From: Planctomonas psychrotolerans
Lineage (GTDB): Bacteria > Actinomycetota > Actinomycetes > Actinomycetales > Microbacteriaceae
DNA length: 64,000 bases
Reading direction: 5' to 3'
NCBI RefSeq assembly: GCF_008642235.1
Contig: NZ_SJEV01000001.1
Location: forward strand, 2,436,400-2,500,399
In this document: in pieces, positions 27,560 through 36,724 of the stretch
How positions within the stretch are numbered: the first letter of the stretch is position 1
Layout: each line of letters begins with the position of its first letter
Translations under genes and position numbers: made by a program
The notes under the pieces: model-generated
Databases searched by the model: none
Told to the model about the DNA's origin: nothing
Seen by the model: only the letters and a program-made list of their open reading frames with translations

Positions 27560-28336
27560 ATGCCCCGTGAATACGAGATCGGCGTGATCGTGCCGTCGGA
27601 CAGGGCGGACGCGACGGTGGCGGGCGGAGCGGACTACGTCGAACCGACGATCGTCGGCAACCTCGTCGTCGAGACGGCCCCGGGGAAGTGGGCACGGAAT
27701 CCGGAGTACGTCGGCCCGGCCGCGTGTCCGTCGTTCGCCATCCTCTTCCCGGGCGACATGCGGCTCTCCGACCCGGACTTCCCGGCCGAGCGCGTGACGG
27801 CGTACCTGGCCGCGGCGATGGGCATCATCGCATCGGCCGCGTCGAGCGGCGCCAAGATCGTGTTCGGCAGTGGCAAGGCGAGGTCCATCCCCGACGGTGT
27901 GGACCGCGAAGCGGGGGAGAAGCGCTTCGCCGAGGTCGTGCGGGAAGCCCGGGACGTGGCGGCGGCGAACGACCTCGCGGTCATCCTGGAGCCGCTCAAC
28001 ACCGGCGAGACGAACCTGCTGAACTCGATCGTCGAGGCCGCCGACTTCCTCGACCGCCACGGCATCGAAGGCGTGCCGATCGTGGCCGACCTGTACCACA
28101 TCATGCTCGAGGAGGAGCCGCTCGACGTGCTGCTCGAGCACGGGCCGCGCATCGGCCACGCGCACATCGCCGACACCGGCCGGGTTCCTCCGGGTCAGGG
28201 CGACTGGCCCCTGCCCGAGTTCCTCGACACGCTCGACCGCGCCGGTTACCGCGGCACCGTGTCGATCGAGTGCACCTGGGCCGATTTCGAGTCGGAACTC
28301 CCCGCCGCCCTGGCACATCTGCGCGCTCTCGCCTGA
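27560..28336 (+). CDS. Sugar phosphate isomerase/epimerase family protein
   Basis: A 258-residue TIM-barrel protein of the xylose-isomerase-like AP-endonuclease-2 family. Metal-site-like features include VILEPLNTGETNLLN (Glu), VPIVADLYHIMLEEE (Asp and His), IGHAHIADTGR (His) and a final YRGTVSIECTW (Glu). This matches hydroxypyruvate isomerase or ketose epimerase relatives; the substrate is unknown. GAGGAG lies 6 to 8 bases before the ATG. The Gfo/Idh/MocA oxidoreductase gene follows 21 bp downstream, a common pairing in inositol or unusual sugar catabolism. Confidence 0.85.
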   Translation: MPREYEIGVIVPSDRADATVAGGADYVEPTIVGNLVVETAPGKWARNPEYVGPAACPSFAILFPGDMRLSDPDFPAERVTAYLAAAMGIIASAASSGAKIVFGSGKARSIPDGVDREAGEKRFAEVVREARDVAAANDLAVILEPLNTGETNLLNSIVEAADFLDRHGIEGVPIVADLYHIMLEEEPLDVLLEHGPRIGHAHIADTGRVPPGQGDWPLPEFLDTLDRAGYRGTVSIECTWADFESELPAALAHLRALA

Positions 28337-28351
28337 CGCCTGACGCCTGAC
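28331..28351 (+). repeat. Three tandem 7-bp repeats carrying TGA
   Basis: GCCTGAC repeated three times across the end of the sugar-isomerase gene. Because the unit is 7 bp, a TGA falls in each of the three reading frames just before the next gene. Confidence 0.9.
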
Positions 28352-28357
28352 GCCCGA

Positions 28358-29467
28358 GTGCCCTTTCCATCATTCCTCCCCGAGCCGACCGACGCCGACC
28401 CGCGGTCCGCTCCACCGCTTCGCTGGGGGATTCTCGGCACAGGCGTGATCGCCGGGGATTTCGTGCGAGCGCTGCACGCTCACACCCGCCAGGAGGTCGT
28501 GGCGGTCGGGTCCCGGGACGCCACCCGGGCGGCGTCCTTCGCCGAAGCCCATGGCATTCCCACCGCGCACGAGTCCTACGACCGGTTGCTCGCCGACGGC
28601 ATGGTGGACGCCGTCTACGTCGCCACTCCGATGAGCGAACATGCCGCGAACGCCCGAGACTGCATCGACGCGGGGAAAGCCGTGCTGGTGGAGAAGTCGT
28701 TCACCCGCACCGCCGACGAGGCGCGGTACGTGCGTTCGCATGCGCGGGAACGCGGGGTCTTCGTCATGGAGGCGATGAAGACCGTATACCTCCCGCATAT
28801 GCAGGTTCTCCGACGGCTGCTGGCCGACGGAGTGCTCGGCGCTGTCGACACCGTGCAGGCGAGCTACGGCGGTGTCGTGCCGTTCGAGCCACGTAGCCGA
28901 CTGTTCGACCCCGCGCTCGGCGGCGGCGTGCTGCTCGACGTGGGTGTCTATCCGCTGTCGTTCGCCTACTCCGTGCTCGGCCCCTTCGACCGTGTGCAGG
29001 CCAGCGGCACGCTCGCGCCGACCGGGGTGGACGACGGAATGTCGGCCGTGCTCGATGCCCGGGCGGGTGGCCGCGCGGTGGTCAGCGCGTCATGGCGGTC
29101 GAGCCTTCCCGCGCGAGCGGCGGTCCACGGGGCTGACGCGACCGTCACGTTCGGCGAGCCGTTCCACAACGCCGCCGCGCTCATCCTCTCCTCGCACGAC
29201 GCGCGCACCCTGAGCTTCGCCGATCTGCGCCGACCCGGACGGCAGGGCCTCTGCCACCAGGCCAACGCCATGGCCGGCTACATCGCCGAGGGCCGCACCG
29301 AGTCGCCGATTCACTCGCTCGATGACTCGGTCGCCGTGATGGACGTCCTCGACCGACTCCGTCATTCCGTGGGCGCCTCGTTCGACGACGAAGCGACACC
29401 GCCCGAACCGACGCCGCCCGAACACCGCCCGGCCGCGCCGACGGCACCCGCGACGAACGCGCCCTGA
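28358..29467 (+). CDS. Gfo/Idh/MocA family oxidoreductase
   Basis: A 369-residue NAD(P)-dependent oxidoreductase. The Rossmann motif GILGTGVIAGDF (about residues 24-35) is followed by the characteristic VYVATPMSEHA, EKSFTRTADEA (Lys of the EKP-type motif, with S replacing P), and the C-terminal domain with GGGVLLDVGVYPLSFAY that carries the catalytic region. The tail (about 25 residues rich in Pro, Thr, Glu and Ala) looks disordered. GTG at 28358 has no clear Shine-Dalgarno; an N-terminal extension of about 20 residues before the Rossmann strand leaves the exact start uncertain. Probably in one operon with the upstream isomerase. Confidence 0.87.
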   Translation: MPFPSFLPEPTDADPRSAPPLRWGILGTGVIAGDFVRALHAHTRQEVVAVGSRDATRAASFAEAHGIPTAHESYDRLLADGMVDAVYVATPMSEHAANARDCIDAGKAVLVEKSFTRTADEARYVRSHARERGVFVMEAMKTVYLPHMQVLRRLLADGVLGAVDTVQASYGGVVPFEPRSRLFDPALGGGVLLDVGVYPLSFAYSVLGPFDRVQASGTLAPTGVDDGMSAVLDARAGGRAVVSASWRSSLPARAAVHGADATVTFGEPFHNAAALILSSHDARTLSFADLRRPGRQGLCHQANAMAGYIAEGRTESPIHSLDDSVAVMDVLDRLRHSVGASFDDEATPPEPTPPEHRPAAPTAPATNAP

Positions 29468-29475
29468 CCGGCCGC

Positions 29476-30036
29476 CTACTTCTTACGGCCCGAGAACAGC
29501 GAGTAGGCGATGGTTCCGGCGATGAGCCACGGGCCGGCGACGAGGATCGGGTCGATCCAGGTATGGCTCGTGTCCGCGCGCTTCCGACCGATCCGTGACC
29601 GGATGCCGTGGTGGGTGAACTCGCTGAGCACGCCTGTCTCGGTGATCGGGTTGTCGGGTCGCAGGGTGAGGAACGACCTCAGGTGGCTCTCGATCGCATC
29701 CACGCGGTCCGCGGCGAGCAGCAGCAGCCAGTGGGCGGCCCGAGCCTCGCTGAATCCGTAGGCGTAACGGCGGATCTCGCCGGACTTCCCGTGCAGCGGT
29801 GCCGACGTGCCGAAGACAGGGGTGAGGAACCTGTGCTCGATCGACCGCTCCCTCGGCACCTTTTCCTCCTGGCGCTCCGGGAAGTCCCAGTGGGCACCGG
29901 TCGCGCCGGGGTCGAAGCGCTCCCGGGGAAAGGACGGGCGGTCCTTCGGGTCGAGGTCAGCGCCCCACCCCGGGATGCGGGCGCGGAGCTCGTCGCTCGA
30001 CGGGGCCGACTGCGGCTTGTCTGCGGTGTACGGCAT
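29476..30036 (-). CDS. Hypothetical protein with C-terminal membrane helix
   Basis: A 186-residue protein of unknown function. The N-terminal 75 residues are polar, Pro-rich and probably flexible. A middle domain (about 76-150) contains GKSGEIRRYAYGFSEARAAHWLLLLAADRVDA, a helical region, and the C-terminus has one membrane helix (WIDPILVAGPWLIAGTIAYSL) followed by RKK, so it is tail-anchored. The start at 30036 has AAGGA about 8 bases upstream. It begins 10 bases after the alcohol dehydrogenase stop on the same strand, so the two are in one operon. Confidence 0.75.
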   Translation of the reverse strand: MPYTADKPQSAPSSDELRARIPGWGADLDPKDRPSFPRERFDPGATGAHWDFPERQEEKVPRERSIEHRFLTPVFGTSAPLHGKSGEIRRYAYGFSEARAAHWLLLLAADRVDAIESHLRSFLTLRPDNPITETGVLSEFTHHGIRSRIGRKRADTSHTWIDPILVAGPWLIAGTIAYSLFSGRKK

Positions 30037-30046
30037 GATCGGATCC

Positions 30047-31198
30047 TTACGCTGCGGAGTTCGGCACGATGAGCGGCTTGATGCAGTCATCGAGCTTGGC
30101 GGAGAAGATGTGGTAGCCCTCGGCGATGTGCTCGAGGGGGATACGGTGCGTCACGATGTCGCTCGGCTTGAGGTAGCCGTTCTGAATGTGCTCGAACAGG
30201 CGCGGCCACTGGCGCTTCACCGGTGCCTGGTTCATCCGCAGGGTGAGCCCCTTGTTCAGGGCGTCCCCGAACTTGACCGCGCTGAACATCGGTCCGTACG
30301 CCCCGACGACCGACACGGTGCCCCCCTTCCGCACGGAGTCGATGGCCCAGTTGAGAGCGATGGGGGAGCCGCCCTGCAGCTTGAACTTCGCCGCCGACAC
30401 GTGCTGGAGGAAGTTGCCGTCGGCTTCGGCGCCGACCGCGTCGATCACCACGTCGGCGCCGAGGTAGTCGGTGGCCTTCTTCATCTCCACCACGATGTCG
30501 TCGTACTCGGCGAAGTTGAACGTCTCGGCGTGGGCGAAAGAGCGGGCCTTCTCGAGTCGGTACTCGAGGTGGTCGATCACGATCACGCGTCCCGCGCCCA
30601 TGAGCCAGGACGACTTCGCGGCCATGAGCCCCACGGGCCCGGCACCGAACACCACCACGGTGTCGCCCTCCGCGATGTCACCGAGCTGCGCGCCGAAGTA
30701 GCCGGTGGCGGTGGCGTCGGTCAGGAGCACCGCATCCTCGTCGTCCATCCAGTCCGGGATGATCGTCGGACCGACGTCGGCGAACGGGACCCGCACGTAC
30801 TCCGCCTGTCCGCCGTCGTAGCCGCCGCAGGTATGGGAGTAGCCGTAGATGCCGCCCACCGCCGTGGCATTCGGATTCACGTTGTGGCAGTTGGAGTAGA
30901 GGCCGCGTGCGCAGAAGAAGCACGATCCGCAGTACACGTTGAACGGCACCATCACCCGATCACCGCGCGTGAGGTTCTGCACGGAGGAGCCCACCTCTTC
31001 GACCACTCCGATGAACTCGTGGCCGAAGGTCGTGCCGACGCGGGTGTCGGGCATCATGCCGTGGTAGAGGTGCAGGTCGGACCCGCAGATCGCCGCGAGC
31101 TCCACGCGCACGATGGCGTCGTTCGGATGCTCGATGGGCGGGATGTCCTTCTCCTCGATTCGTACCTTGTAGGGACCGCGGTACACCATCGCTCGCAT
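30047..31198 (-). CDS. Zinc-dependent alcohol dehydrogenase
   Basis: A 383-residue medium-chain dehydrogenase. Catalytic zinc ligands are visible as Cys38 (ICGSD) and His60-Glu61 (FGHEF). The structural zinc site is Cys90, Cys93, Cys96 and Cys104. The NAD-binding motif is VVFGAGPVGLMA. The length and internal insertions resemble the glutathione-independent formaldehyde dehydrogenase/threonine dehydrogenase group, but the substrate is not determined. A good AGGAGG precedes the ATG. It is the first gene of a two-gene operon with a small tail-anchored protein, and lies divergent from a drug-type MFS gene across a 513-bp intergenic region. Confidence 0.9.
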   Translation of the reverse strand: MRAMVYRGPYKVRIEEKDIPPIEHPNDAIVRVELAAICGSDLHLYHGMMPDTRVGTTFGHEFIGVVEEVGSSVQNLTRGDRVMVPFNVYCGSCFFCARGLYSNCHNVNPNATAVGGIYGYSHTCGGYDGGQAEYVRVPFADVGPTIIPDWMDDEDAVLLTDATATGYFGAQLGDIAEGDTVVVFGAGPVGLMAAKSSWLMGAGRVIVIDHLEYRLEKARSFAHAETFNFAEYDDIVVEMKKATDYLGADVVIDAVGAEADGNFLQHVSAAKFKLQGGSPIALNWAIDSVRKGGTVSVVGAYGPMFSAVKFGDALNKGLTLRMNQAPVKRQWPRLFEHIQNGYLKPSDIVTHRIPLEHIAEGYHIFSAKLDDCIKPLIVPNSAA

Positions 31199-31402
31199 AC
31201 GAACCTCCTGTGGTCATGGCCGTGGCGGGTGCTCTGTGCTGATTCTCGCGTTGCCGCTACCCGCACAGCGAGTGCGGGTCCGCATTCGCCGCCACGGCTG
31301 CCAGCCTCACACCCCCCGCGCGGCGGCAACAGGGGCTTGCCCTCGCGCTCCGAGAGGGTGCAGGGACAGGGGCGCCGAACCCCGAGCTCGGAGTACCCCC
31401 GA

Positions 31403-31426
31403 AATAGCCCCGAAGGGGGGTCTATT
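31403..31426. promoter_or_regulatory. Imperfect hairpin/palindrome between adh and the MFS gene
   Basis: AATAG ... CTATT flank CCCC-GAAG-GGGG. It could be an operator or a terminator-like structure. Confidence 0.35.
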
Positions 31427-31698
31427 CCGAATCACGAGCAATCGTTAGATTTTGTTATGTGAGATCCGGGGGGAGCTCGCACAACTGGGGGGAACGATTT
31501 CGTCGGGGGGACGATGGAATCACGGAGTACGCCGCGGGTCGGGGGGCCCGCGGCGCTCCTCCACCTCATCTCCGTTCCGCTCGGTGGTTCGCGGATGCCC
31601 GCGCGCAACGACCAGCGGCGACCCGGCGCGACCGGCCGATGCGCTGGATCATGCTTCCTCGCGGATCGAGCCCGTCCGGAGGTGCCCCGAACCGGGGT

Positions 31699-31704
31699 TA
31701 GGCT
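31699..31704 (+). promoter_or_regulatory. -10 element for the MFS gene at 31712
   Basis: TAGGCT, 7 bases before the ATG. Confidence 0.5.
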
Positions 31705-31711
31705 GAACCCG

Positions 31712-33190
31712 ATGTCGAACCGATCCGCTCCCGAGCCGGGAAACGGTGCGGACCGCGGCAAGTGGCAGGCGTTCGGCGTGTGCGTCGGGGTCGCGGCGCT
31801 GACGATCCTCGACCTCTCCAAGGTCAACGTGGGTCTGCCGTCGATCGAGGAGTCCCTCGGTGCCGGTCCCACCGAGCTGCAACTGATCGTGGCCGGATAC
31901 GCGCTCGCTTTCGGTCTGGCGCTCGTGCCGGCAGGGCGACTCGGCGACATCCGTTCCCGTCGCCTCATGTTCGTGGTGGGCCTCAGTCTGTTCACGCTGT
32001 CGAGCCTTCTCTGCGCCATCGCGCCCACCGTGGAACTCCTCGTGGCAGCGCGCATACTGCAGGGCGTGGCGGCAGGCATCCAGATGCCGCAGGTGCTCGG
32101 CCTCATCCAGCAACTGTTCACCGCGAAGGAGCGCGGCCGCGCCTTCGGCCTGTTCGGAGCCACGATCGGCGTCTCCACCGCGTTCGGTCCGACCCTCGGG
32201 GGGCTGCTCATCGCGATAGGCGGGCCCACCGACGGCTGGCGACTGCTGTTCTGGATGAACATTCCGCTCGGACTCGCCGCCCTCTACTTCGCCTGGCGCC
32301 TGCTGCCCCGCGGCCAGTCGAAGGACGCCGAGGCCACGACGCTTGACCCCGTCGGCATCCTGCTGCTCGGTCTGGCGACCTTCACGCTCATGCTGCCGTT
32401 CCTGCTCACCACCGGCGGCCCGGATGACGACCCGCGCCGGTGGTTCTCGCTCGCCGTGTGCGCCGTCGCGGTGTGGCTCTTCATCCGCTGGGAGCGGCGC
32501 TACGGGGAGTCGGGGCGGTCGCCCGTGCTGCACTTCGGTCTGTTCCGCCGCACGTCCTATCGCAACGGCATCCTGCTCGCCACCGCCTATTTCGGCGCGA
32601 TGCCCGCGATCTTCCTGCTCACCACGCTGTACTTGCAGCAGGGTCTCGATATCGAGCCGGTGTTCGCCGGCATGGTGAGCATCCCGTTCGCGCTGACGTC
32701 GGCGCTCACGGCCTACTACGGCGGCCGACTCGTCGATCGCTACGGCCGAAGCCTCGTGGTGGGTGGACTCGCCATCGTGCTCTTGGGCTTCGGACTGGTG
32801 CTGGTGGCCGCGATCGTCACCCCGCCCGAGGTGACGCCGTGGGCGATGTCCGCCGCGATGCTCGTGGCCGGCGCCGGGGGCGGGTTCGTGATCTCACCGA
32901 ATCAGACCCTCACCCTCGCCGAGGTTCCGGTGACGCAGGGCGGTGTCGCGGGGTCGATGGCGCAGGTGGGCCAGCGGGTCGGCACGGCGATGGGCGTGGC
33001 CGTCGCGACGTCCACCTTCTACGCGACGCTGTACGAGGAGCGGGGCGGCGACTCGATCGAGGTCTACCACGACGCGTTCCGCAACGGACTGTTCGTCGCC
33101 CTGGGCCTCATGGCCCTCGCACTGCTCATCGGCCTGTTCGACCTGCGAGAACGGAAGAAGCAGGGGCGGGTCGCACCAACCAGGGACTGA
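31712..33190 (+). CDS. DHA2-type MFS drug transporter
   Basis: A 492-residue transporter with about fourteen membrane segments, the DHA2 (EmrB/QacA-like) layout. The loop 2-3 motif is GRLGDIRSRR, and motif C-like sequence GATIGVSTAFGPTLGGLL lies in helix 5 as in drug/proton antiporters. ILDLSKVNVGLPSIEESLG in helix 1 carries the Asp/Asn typical of the family (in others LDxTIVNVALP). Substrate is unknown. No TetR-type regulator is adjacent. The start at 31712 is supported by the TAGGCT element; the in-frame extension upstream passes through the G6-tract region and is rejected. Confidence 0.9.
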   Translation: MSNRSAPEPGNGADRGKWQAFGVCVGVAALTILDLSKVNVGLPSIEESLGAGPTELQLIVAGYALAFGLALVPAGRLGDIRSRRLMFVVGLSLFTLSSLLCAIAPTVELLVAARILQGVAAGIQMPQVLGLIQQLFTAKERGRAFGLFGATIGVSTAFGPTLGGLLIAIGGPTDGWRLLFWMNIPLGLAALYFAWRLLPRGQSKDAEATTLDPVGILLLGLATFTLMLPFLLTTGGPDDDPRRWFSLAVCAVAVWLFIRWERRYGESGRSPVLHFGLFRRTSYRNGILLATAYFGAMPAIFLLTTLYLQQGLDIEPVFAGMVSIPFALTSALTAYYGGRLVDRYGRSLVVGGLAIVLLGFGLVLVAAIVTPPEVTPWAMSAAMLVAGAGGGFVISPNQTLTLAEVPVTQGGVAGSMAQVGQRVGTAMGVAVATSTFYATLYEERGGDSIEVYHDAFRNGLFVALGLMALALLIGLFDLRERKKQGRVAPTRD

Positions 33191-33247
33191 GCTGGTCCGT
33201 GCGGCCCAGCGTACGAGAAGGGCCCCACGGTTGCTGACACCGGCGCT

Positions 33248-33277
33248 GCTGAGCCCGGCGGGGCTGAGCCCGGCGGG
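33248..33277 (+). repeat. Two 15-bp direct repeats between convergent genes
   Basis: GCTGAGCCCGGCGGG occurs twice in tandem in the 95-bp gap between the MFS and hisN stops. No strong terminator hairpin was seen. Confidence 0.85.
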
Positions 33278-33285
33278 GCAGGGGA

Positions 33286-34095
33286 TCAGCCCAGGCGATC
33301 GAGCACCGCGTCGTGCAGCAGGCCGTTGGTGGCGAGCGCACTGCCGTGCCACGGTCCGTCCTGTCCGTCGGCGGAGGTGAAGCGACCGCCGGCCTCCTGC
33401 ACGATCGGCCACAGCGCGGCCATGTCGTAGGGCTGCAGGTCGTACTCGCCCGCGATATCGATCAGACCCTCGGCCACCATCATGTACGACCACATGTCGC
33501 CATAGGCCCGGGTGCGCCAGACGCTGCGGGACAGTGCGAGCAGCTGGTCCACCCGGCCGTGCTTGTCCCACTGCGACAGGCTGCCGTAGCTGAGCGATGC
33601 GTCGGCGAGGTCGCTCACCTGGGAGACGTGGATGCGCCGCTCGGTGCGGGCGGACGGGGTGCCGAGGGTGTCGTCGACGTAGGCGCCGAGACCGGTGGCG
33701 GCCCACCAGCGCCTGCCGAGGGCGGGGGAGCTGACCACCCCCACCACGGGCGTTCCGTCGATGGCGAGCGCGATGAGCGTTCCCCAGACGGGCACGCCGC
33801 GCACGAAGTTGGCCGTGCCGTCGATCGGATCGATGATCCACTGCCGCCGAGCCGCACCATCGGTGCCGTACTCCTCGCCCAGGATGGCGTCGCTCGGCCG
33901 CGAGTCGGCCAGCCCGCCGCGGAGGGCACGCTCGACCGCCTGATCCGCGTCGGTCACGTGCGTCATGTCGGGCTTCGTGCTCACGACGAGGTCGTTGGCG
34001 CGGAAGCGGCTGACCGAGATCTCGTCGGCCATGTCGGCGAGATCGCGCGCGAGACGCAGGTCGGACTGCAGGGAGTACAGGGGTTCGGAGGCCAC
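33286..34095 (-). CDS. hisN: Histidinol-phosphatase, inositol monophosphatase type
   Basis: A 269-residue member of the Mg-dependent inositol monophosphatase fold. Motifs: ILGEEYG (Glu), IIDPIDGTANF (the DPIDGT metal site) and YDLQPYDMAALWPIVQEAGG (Asp of the third site). In actinobacteria the copy beside aroA and rsgA is the HisN histidinol-phosphatase of histidine synthesis; this assignment rests on context and similarity, and a general inositol phosphatase remains possible. GTG start with a TAGGGT element 6 bases upstream, so it can be expressed apart from aroA-rsgA. Confidence 0.88.
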   Translation of the reverse strand: MASEPLYSLQSDLRLARDLADMADEISVSRFRANDLVVSTKPDMTHVTDADQAVERALRGGLADSRPSDAILGEEYGTDGAARRQWIIDPIDGTANFVRGVPVWGTLIALAIDGTPVVGVVSSPALGRRWWAATGLGAYVDDTLGTPSARTERRIHVSQVSDLADASLSYGSLSQWDKHGRVDQLLALSRSVWRTRAYGDMWSYMMVAEGLIDIAGEYDLQPYDMAALWPIVQEAGGRFTSADGQDGPWHGSALATNGLLHDAVLDRLG

Positions 34096-34101
34096 CCGAT
34101 C

Positions 34102-34107
34102 ACCCTA
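34102..34107 (-). promoter_or_regulatory. -10 element for hisN
   Basis: TAGGGT on the minus strand, 6 bases before the hisN GTG. Confidence 0.45.
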
Positions 34108-34134
34108 CCGTCGCGCGTTCGTGCCGCCGGAGGC

Positions 34135-35178
34135 TCAGGCGCCGAGCGTCGCGAGGAGCCGCTGGAAGGAATCCAGACGTGCTCGACCCACCTCACCGAG
34201 CTCGCCCGACTCGACCCGCTCGATGATCGCGCAGTCCGGTGCATCGGGCAGGTGGGTGCAGCCGCGCGGGCACTCCTCGGCGATCGCGTCGAGGTCGCCG
34301 AACGACTTCAGCACGTTCGAGATGTCCACGTGACCGAGGCCGAACGAGCGAACGCCGGGGGTGTCGATGATCCACCCCGACCGCTCGCCGTCGACCACGC
34401 GCAGCGACACGGTGGACGACGACGTGTGCCGCCCACGGCCCGTGACCGTGTTGACCCGACCGATGGCGCGGTGAGCGTCGGGAACCAGCGCATTCACGAG
34501 AGTGGACTTCCCGACGCCCGAGTGACCGACGGTCACGGTGATCTTGCCGAGCAGCCGCTCGCGGATGGCGTCGACCGGCACCTCGCCCTCCGCGCTCTCG
34601 AAGACCTCCAGGTCGAGGCCGGCGAAACTGCGGAGGAACTCGGCCGGGTCGGCCAGGTCGGTCTTCGTGATGCAGATCATGGGCGTGATGCCCGCGTCGA
34701 ATGCCGCCACGAGGTAGCGGTCCACCAATCGGGTGCGCGGTTCGGGGTTCGCGGCGGCCACCACGATGAGCATCTGATCGGCGTTCGCCACGATCACGCG
34801 CTCCACCGAGTCCGAGTCGTCGGCGCTCCGCCGCAGCAGCGTGGTGCGCGGCAGGATGCGCACGATGCGGGAGAGGCTGCCCTCCGCGCCGCTCGTGTCG
34901 CCCACGATCTCGACCATGTCCCCGGTGACGGCGGCGTTCCTGCCGAGTTCCCTGGCTTTCGTGGCGGTGAGGTCGTGCTCGTCGGGGGTGTCCTCGCCCA
35001 CCAGCACGCCGTAGCGGCCGCGGTCGACGGTGATCACCCGTGCGGGGATCGCGTCGTTGTGCTCCGGTCTCGTCTTCGTGCGCGGTCGGTTGCCCTTCGG
35101 ATTCGGCCTCGTGCGGATCGACGCCTCGTCGTACTGGTCGTACTCGTCGTCGTCATCGACGCCGGTGATCCAGCTCAT
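34135..35178 (-). CDS. rsgA: Ribosome small subunit-dependent GTPase A
   Basis: A 347-residue circularly permuted GTPase acting in late 30S assembly. An N-terminal OB-fold (about residues 40-110) is followed by the permuted GTPase with G4 ITKTDL, G1 [14 protein letters not shown] and G3 DTPGVRSF, and by a C-terminal zinc domain with [16 protein letters not shown]. The first 40 residues are acidic/basic and variable. ATG at 35178 lies 16 bases after the aroA stop, so the two are co-transcribed. Confidence 0.95.
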   Translation of the reverse strand: MSWITGVDDDDEYDQYDEASIRTRPNPKGNRPRTKTRPEHNDAIPARVITVDRGRYGVLVGEDTPDEHDLTATKARELGRNAAVTGDMVEIVGDTSGAEGSLSRIVRILPRTTLLRRSADDSDSVERVIVANADQMLIVVAAANPEPRTRLVDRYLVAAFDAGITPMICITKTDLADPAEFLRSFAGLDLEVFESAEGEVPVDAIRERLLGKITVTVGHSGVGKSTLVNALVPDAHRAIGRVNTVTGRGRHTSSSTVSLRVVDGERSGWIIDTPGVRSFGLGHVDISNVLKSFGDLDAIAEECPRGCTHLPDAPDCAIIERVESGELGEVGRARLDSFQRLLATLGA

Positions 35179-35194
35179 GCGGACGTATCCGCGG

Positions 35195-36598
35195 TCACAG
35201 GAGGCTCAGCGGGTCGGCGATGGGACGGGTGCCGAGGAGCGGTCCGGTCCACAGTTCGGGGAACTGCGGCAGGGTCTTCGCCGTCGTCGCGATGTCGTCG
35301 ATGAGCACGTCGGGCACGACGAGCCCCAGGATAGCGCCGGCCGTGGCCATCCGGTGGTCCTCGTAACTGTGCCACAGGCCACCGTGCAGCGCCGCGGGAC
35401 GGATGACGAGTCCGTCGTCGGTCTCGGTCACGTCGCCGCCGAGGGCGTTGATCTCGGTGGCGAGGGCGGCGAGGCGGTCGGTCTCGTGACCGCGCAGGTG
35501 CGCGATGCCGGTGAGCCGGGTCTCCGAGTCGGCGAGTGCCGCGACCGCGGCGACGGCGGGGGCGAGCTCGCTCGCGTTGTCGAGGTCGATGCCCATCAGA
35601 CGCCCCGTGCCGGTCACCGTGAGCTCACCGGTGCCGCCGCCGGTGGAGCGGTAGCTGGACTCGGCGCCCATTCGCTCGAGGATGCGCGGCACCTCGGCAC
35701 CCACCTGGGTGGTGCGGGCGGGCCAGTTCTCGATGGTGACCGATCCGCCGGCCACCGCGGCGGCGGCGAGGAACGGCGCCGCGTTCGAGAGGTCGGGTTC
35801 GATGACCACGTCGCGCGGGGCGATGTCGGCCGGCGGCACGACCCAGGTGCCCGGTTCAGGCACGGCGACCTCGACGCCGCGTTGGCGCAGTGCCTCGATG
35901 GTCATGTCGATGTGCGCGATGCTCGGCAGGGTGGCACCGGTGTGGCGCAGGGTGAGGCCCTCGGCGAAGCGCGGAGCGGCCATCAGGAGCGCGGAGACGA
36001 ATTGACTGGACCCGGATGCGTCGAGGTCGACGGTGCCGCCGCGGACTCCACCGGTGCCGTAGAGGCTGAAGGGCAGCGCGCCGCGACCGTCGTCGTTGAC
36101 CTCCACACCGAGGGCGCGCAGCGCGTCGATCGTGGCGCGCATCGGCCGCCGGGTGGCCGCCTCGTCGCCGTCGAACGCCACCGGGCCGAGCGCGAGGGCA
36201 GCTACGGGCGGGAGGAATCGCATGACCGTACCGGCGAGGCCGCAATCGATGGAGGTGCCGCCCTCGAGCGGTCCGGGAGTCACCACGAGGTCGGGGCCGA
36301 AGTCGCCCGAACCCTGCTCCTCGCGCACGTCGACACCGAGCGCGCGAAGCGCCTGCACCATGAGGGCGCTATCGCGCGAGTGCAGGGGGGAGCGGAGGCG
36401 CGACGGGCCGGTGGCGAGGGCCGACAGCACGAGCTCACGATTCGTGAGGCTCTTCGATCCGGGGATCTGCAGGGTCGCCTTCAGCGGACCGGTGGCCCGG
36501 GGCGACGGCCAAGGACCGTCGTCGATCGTTTCCGGCTCGCGTTCGCTGCCGTCGTCGTACGGATTGAACTGCGGACCGGAATACCTGAATATCTCCAT
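35195..36598 (-). CDS. aroA: 3-phosphoshikimate 1-carboxyvinyltransferase (EPSP synthase)
   Basis: Transfers enolpyruvate from PEP to shikimate 3-phosphate in aromatic amino acid synthesis. The 467-residue protein has a 35-residue N-terminal extension before the core, which starts [18 protein letters not shown] with the substrate-binding Lys and Ser. Further motifs are [12 protein letters not shown] (the PEP/glyphosate region), [31 protein letters not shown] and [14 protein letters not shown] start with a TACTCT element 9 bases upstream. It is divergent from the sigma factor gene. Confidence 0.96.
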   Translation of the reverse strand: MEIFRYSGPQFNPYDDGSEREPETIDDGPWPSPRATGPLKATLQIPGSKSLTNRELVLSALATGPSRLRSPLHSRDSALMVQALRALGVDVREEQGSGDFGPDLVVTPGPLEGGTSIDCGLAGTVMRFLPPVAALALGPVAFDGDEAATRRPMRATIDALRALGVEVNDDGRGALPFSLYGTGGVRGGTVDLDASGSSQFVSALLMAAPRFAEGLTLRHTGATLPSIAHIDMTIEALRQRGVEVAVPEPGTWVVPPADIAPRDVVIEPDLSNAAPFLAAAAVAGGSVTIENWPARTTQVGAEVPRILERMGAESSYRSTGGGTGELTVTGTGRLMGIDLDNASELAPAVAAVAALADSETRLTGIAHLRGHETDRLAALATEINALGGDVTETDDGLVIRPAALHGGLWHSYEDHRMATAGAILGLVVPDVLIDDIATTAKTLPQFPELWTGPLLGTRPIADPLSLL

Positions 36599-36607
36599 CG
36601 GTTGTCA

Positions 36608-36613
36608 AGAGTA
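36608..36613 (-). promoter_or_regulatory. -10 element for aroA
   Basis: TACTCT on the minus strand, 9 bases before the aroA ATG. Confidence 0.45.
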
Positions 36614-36710
36614 CCGGCACCCACCGGTGCGAACGGAAGGAGGCCTGTGCCCACATTGCTGGCGCCGCATCCCCTCGAAGCGAACCCGGAAGCTTATTCT
36701 CCGGCGCGGC

Positions 36711-36716
36711 TAGAAT
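36711..36716 (+). promoter_or_regulatory. -10 element for the sigma factor gene
   Basis: TAGAAT, 8 bases before the ATG at 36725 and only 2 before the ATG at 36719, favouring 36725 as start. No clear autoregulatory GGAAT-N18-GTT promoter was found. Confidence 0.5.
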
Positions 36717-36724
36717 CGATGGTG

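Larger units (their letters stand above)
31199..31711. other. 513-bp intergenic region with G6 tracts and a hairpin
   Basis: No credible gene is present. The region contains the adh leader, an imperfect hairpin at 31403-31426, a locally AT-rich stretch around 31430-31460 (GTTAGATTTTGTTATG), then four runs of six G at 31468-31473, 31487-31492, 31505-31510 and 31541-31546. The first three start 19 and 18 bases apart. The last 150 bp are ordinary high-GC sequence leading to the MFS -10 element. Confidence 0.8.

Noticed and set aside
31459-31701. An 80-codon frame in the adh-MFS intergenic region
   Set aside because: It consists of Arg/Gly/Pro-rich low-complexity sequence created by the G6 tracts, with no start signal and no codon-position bias.
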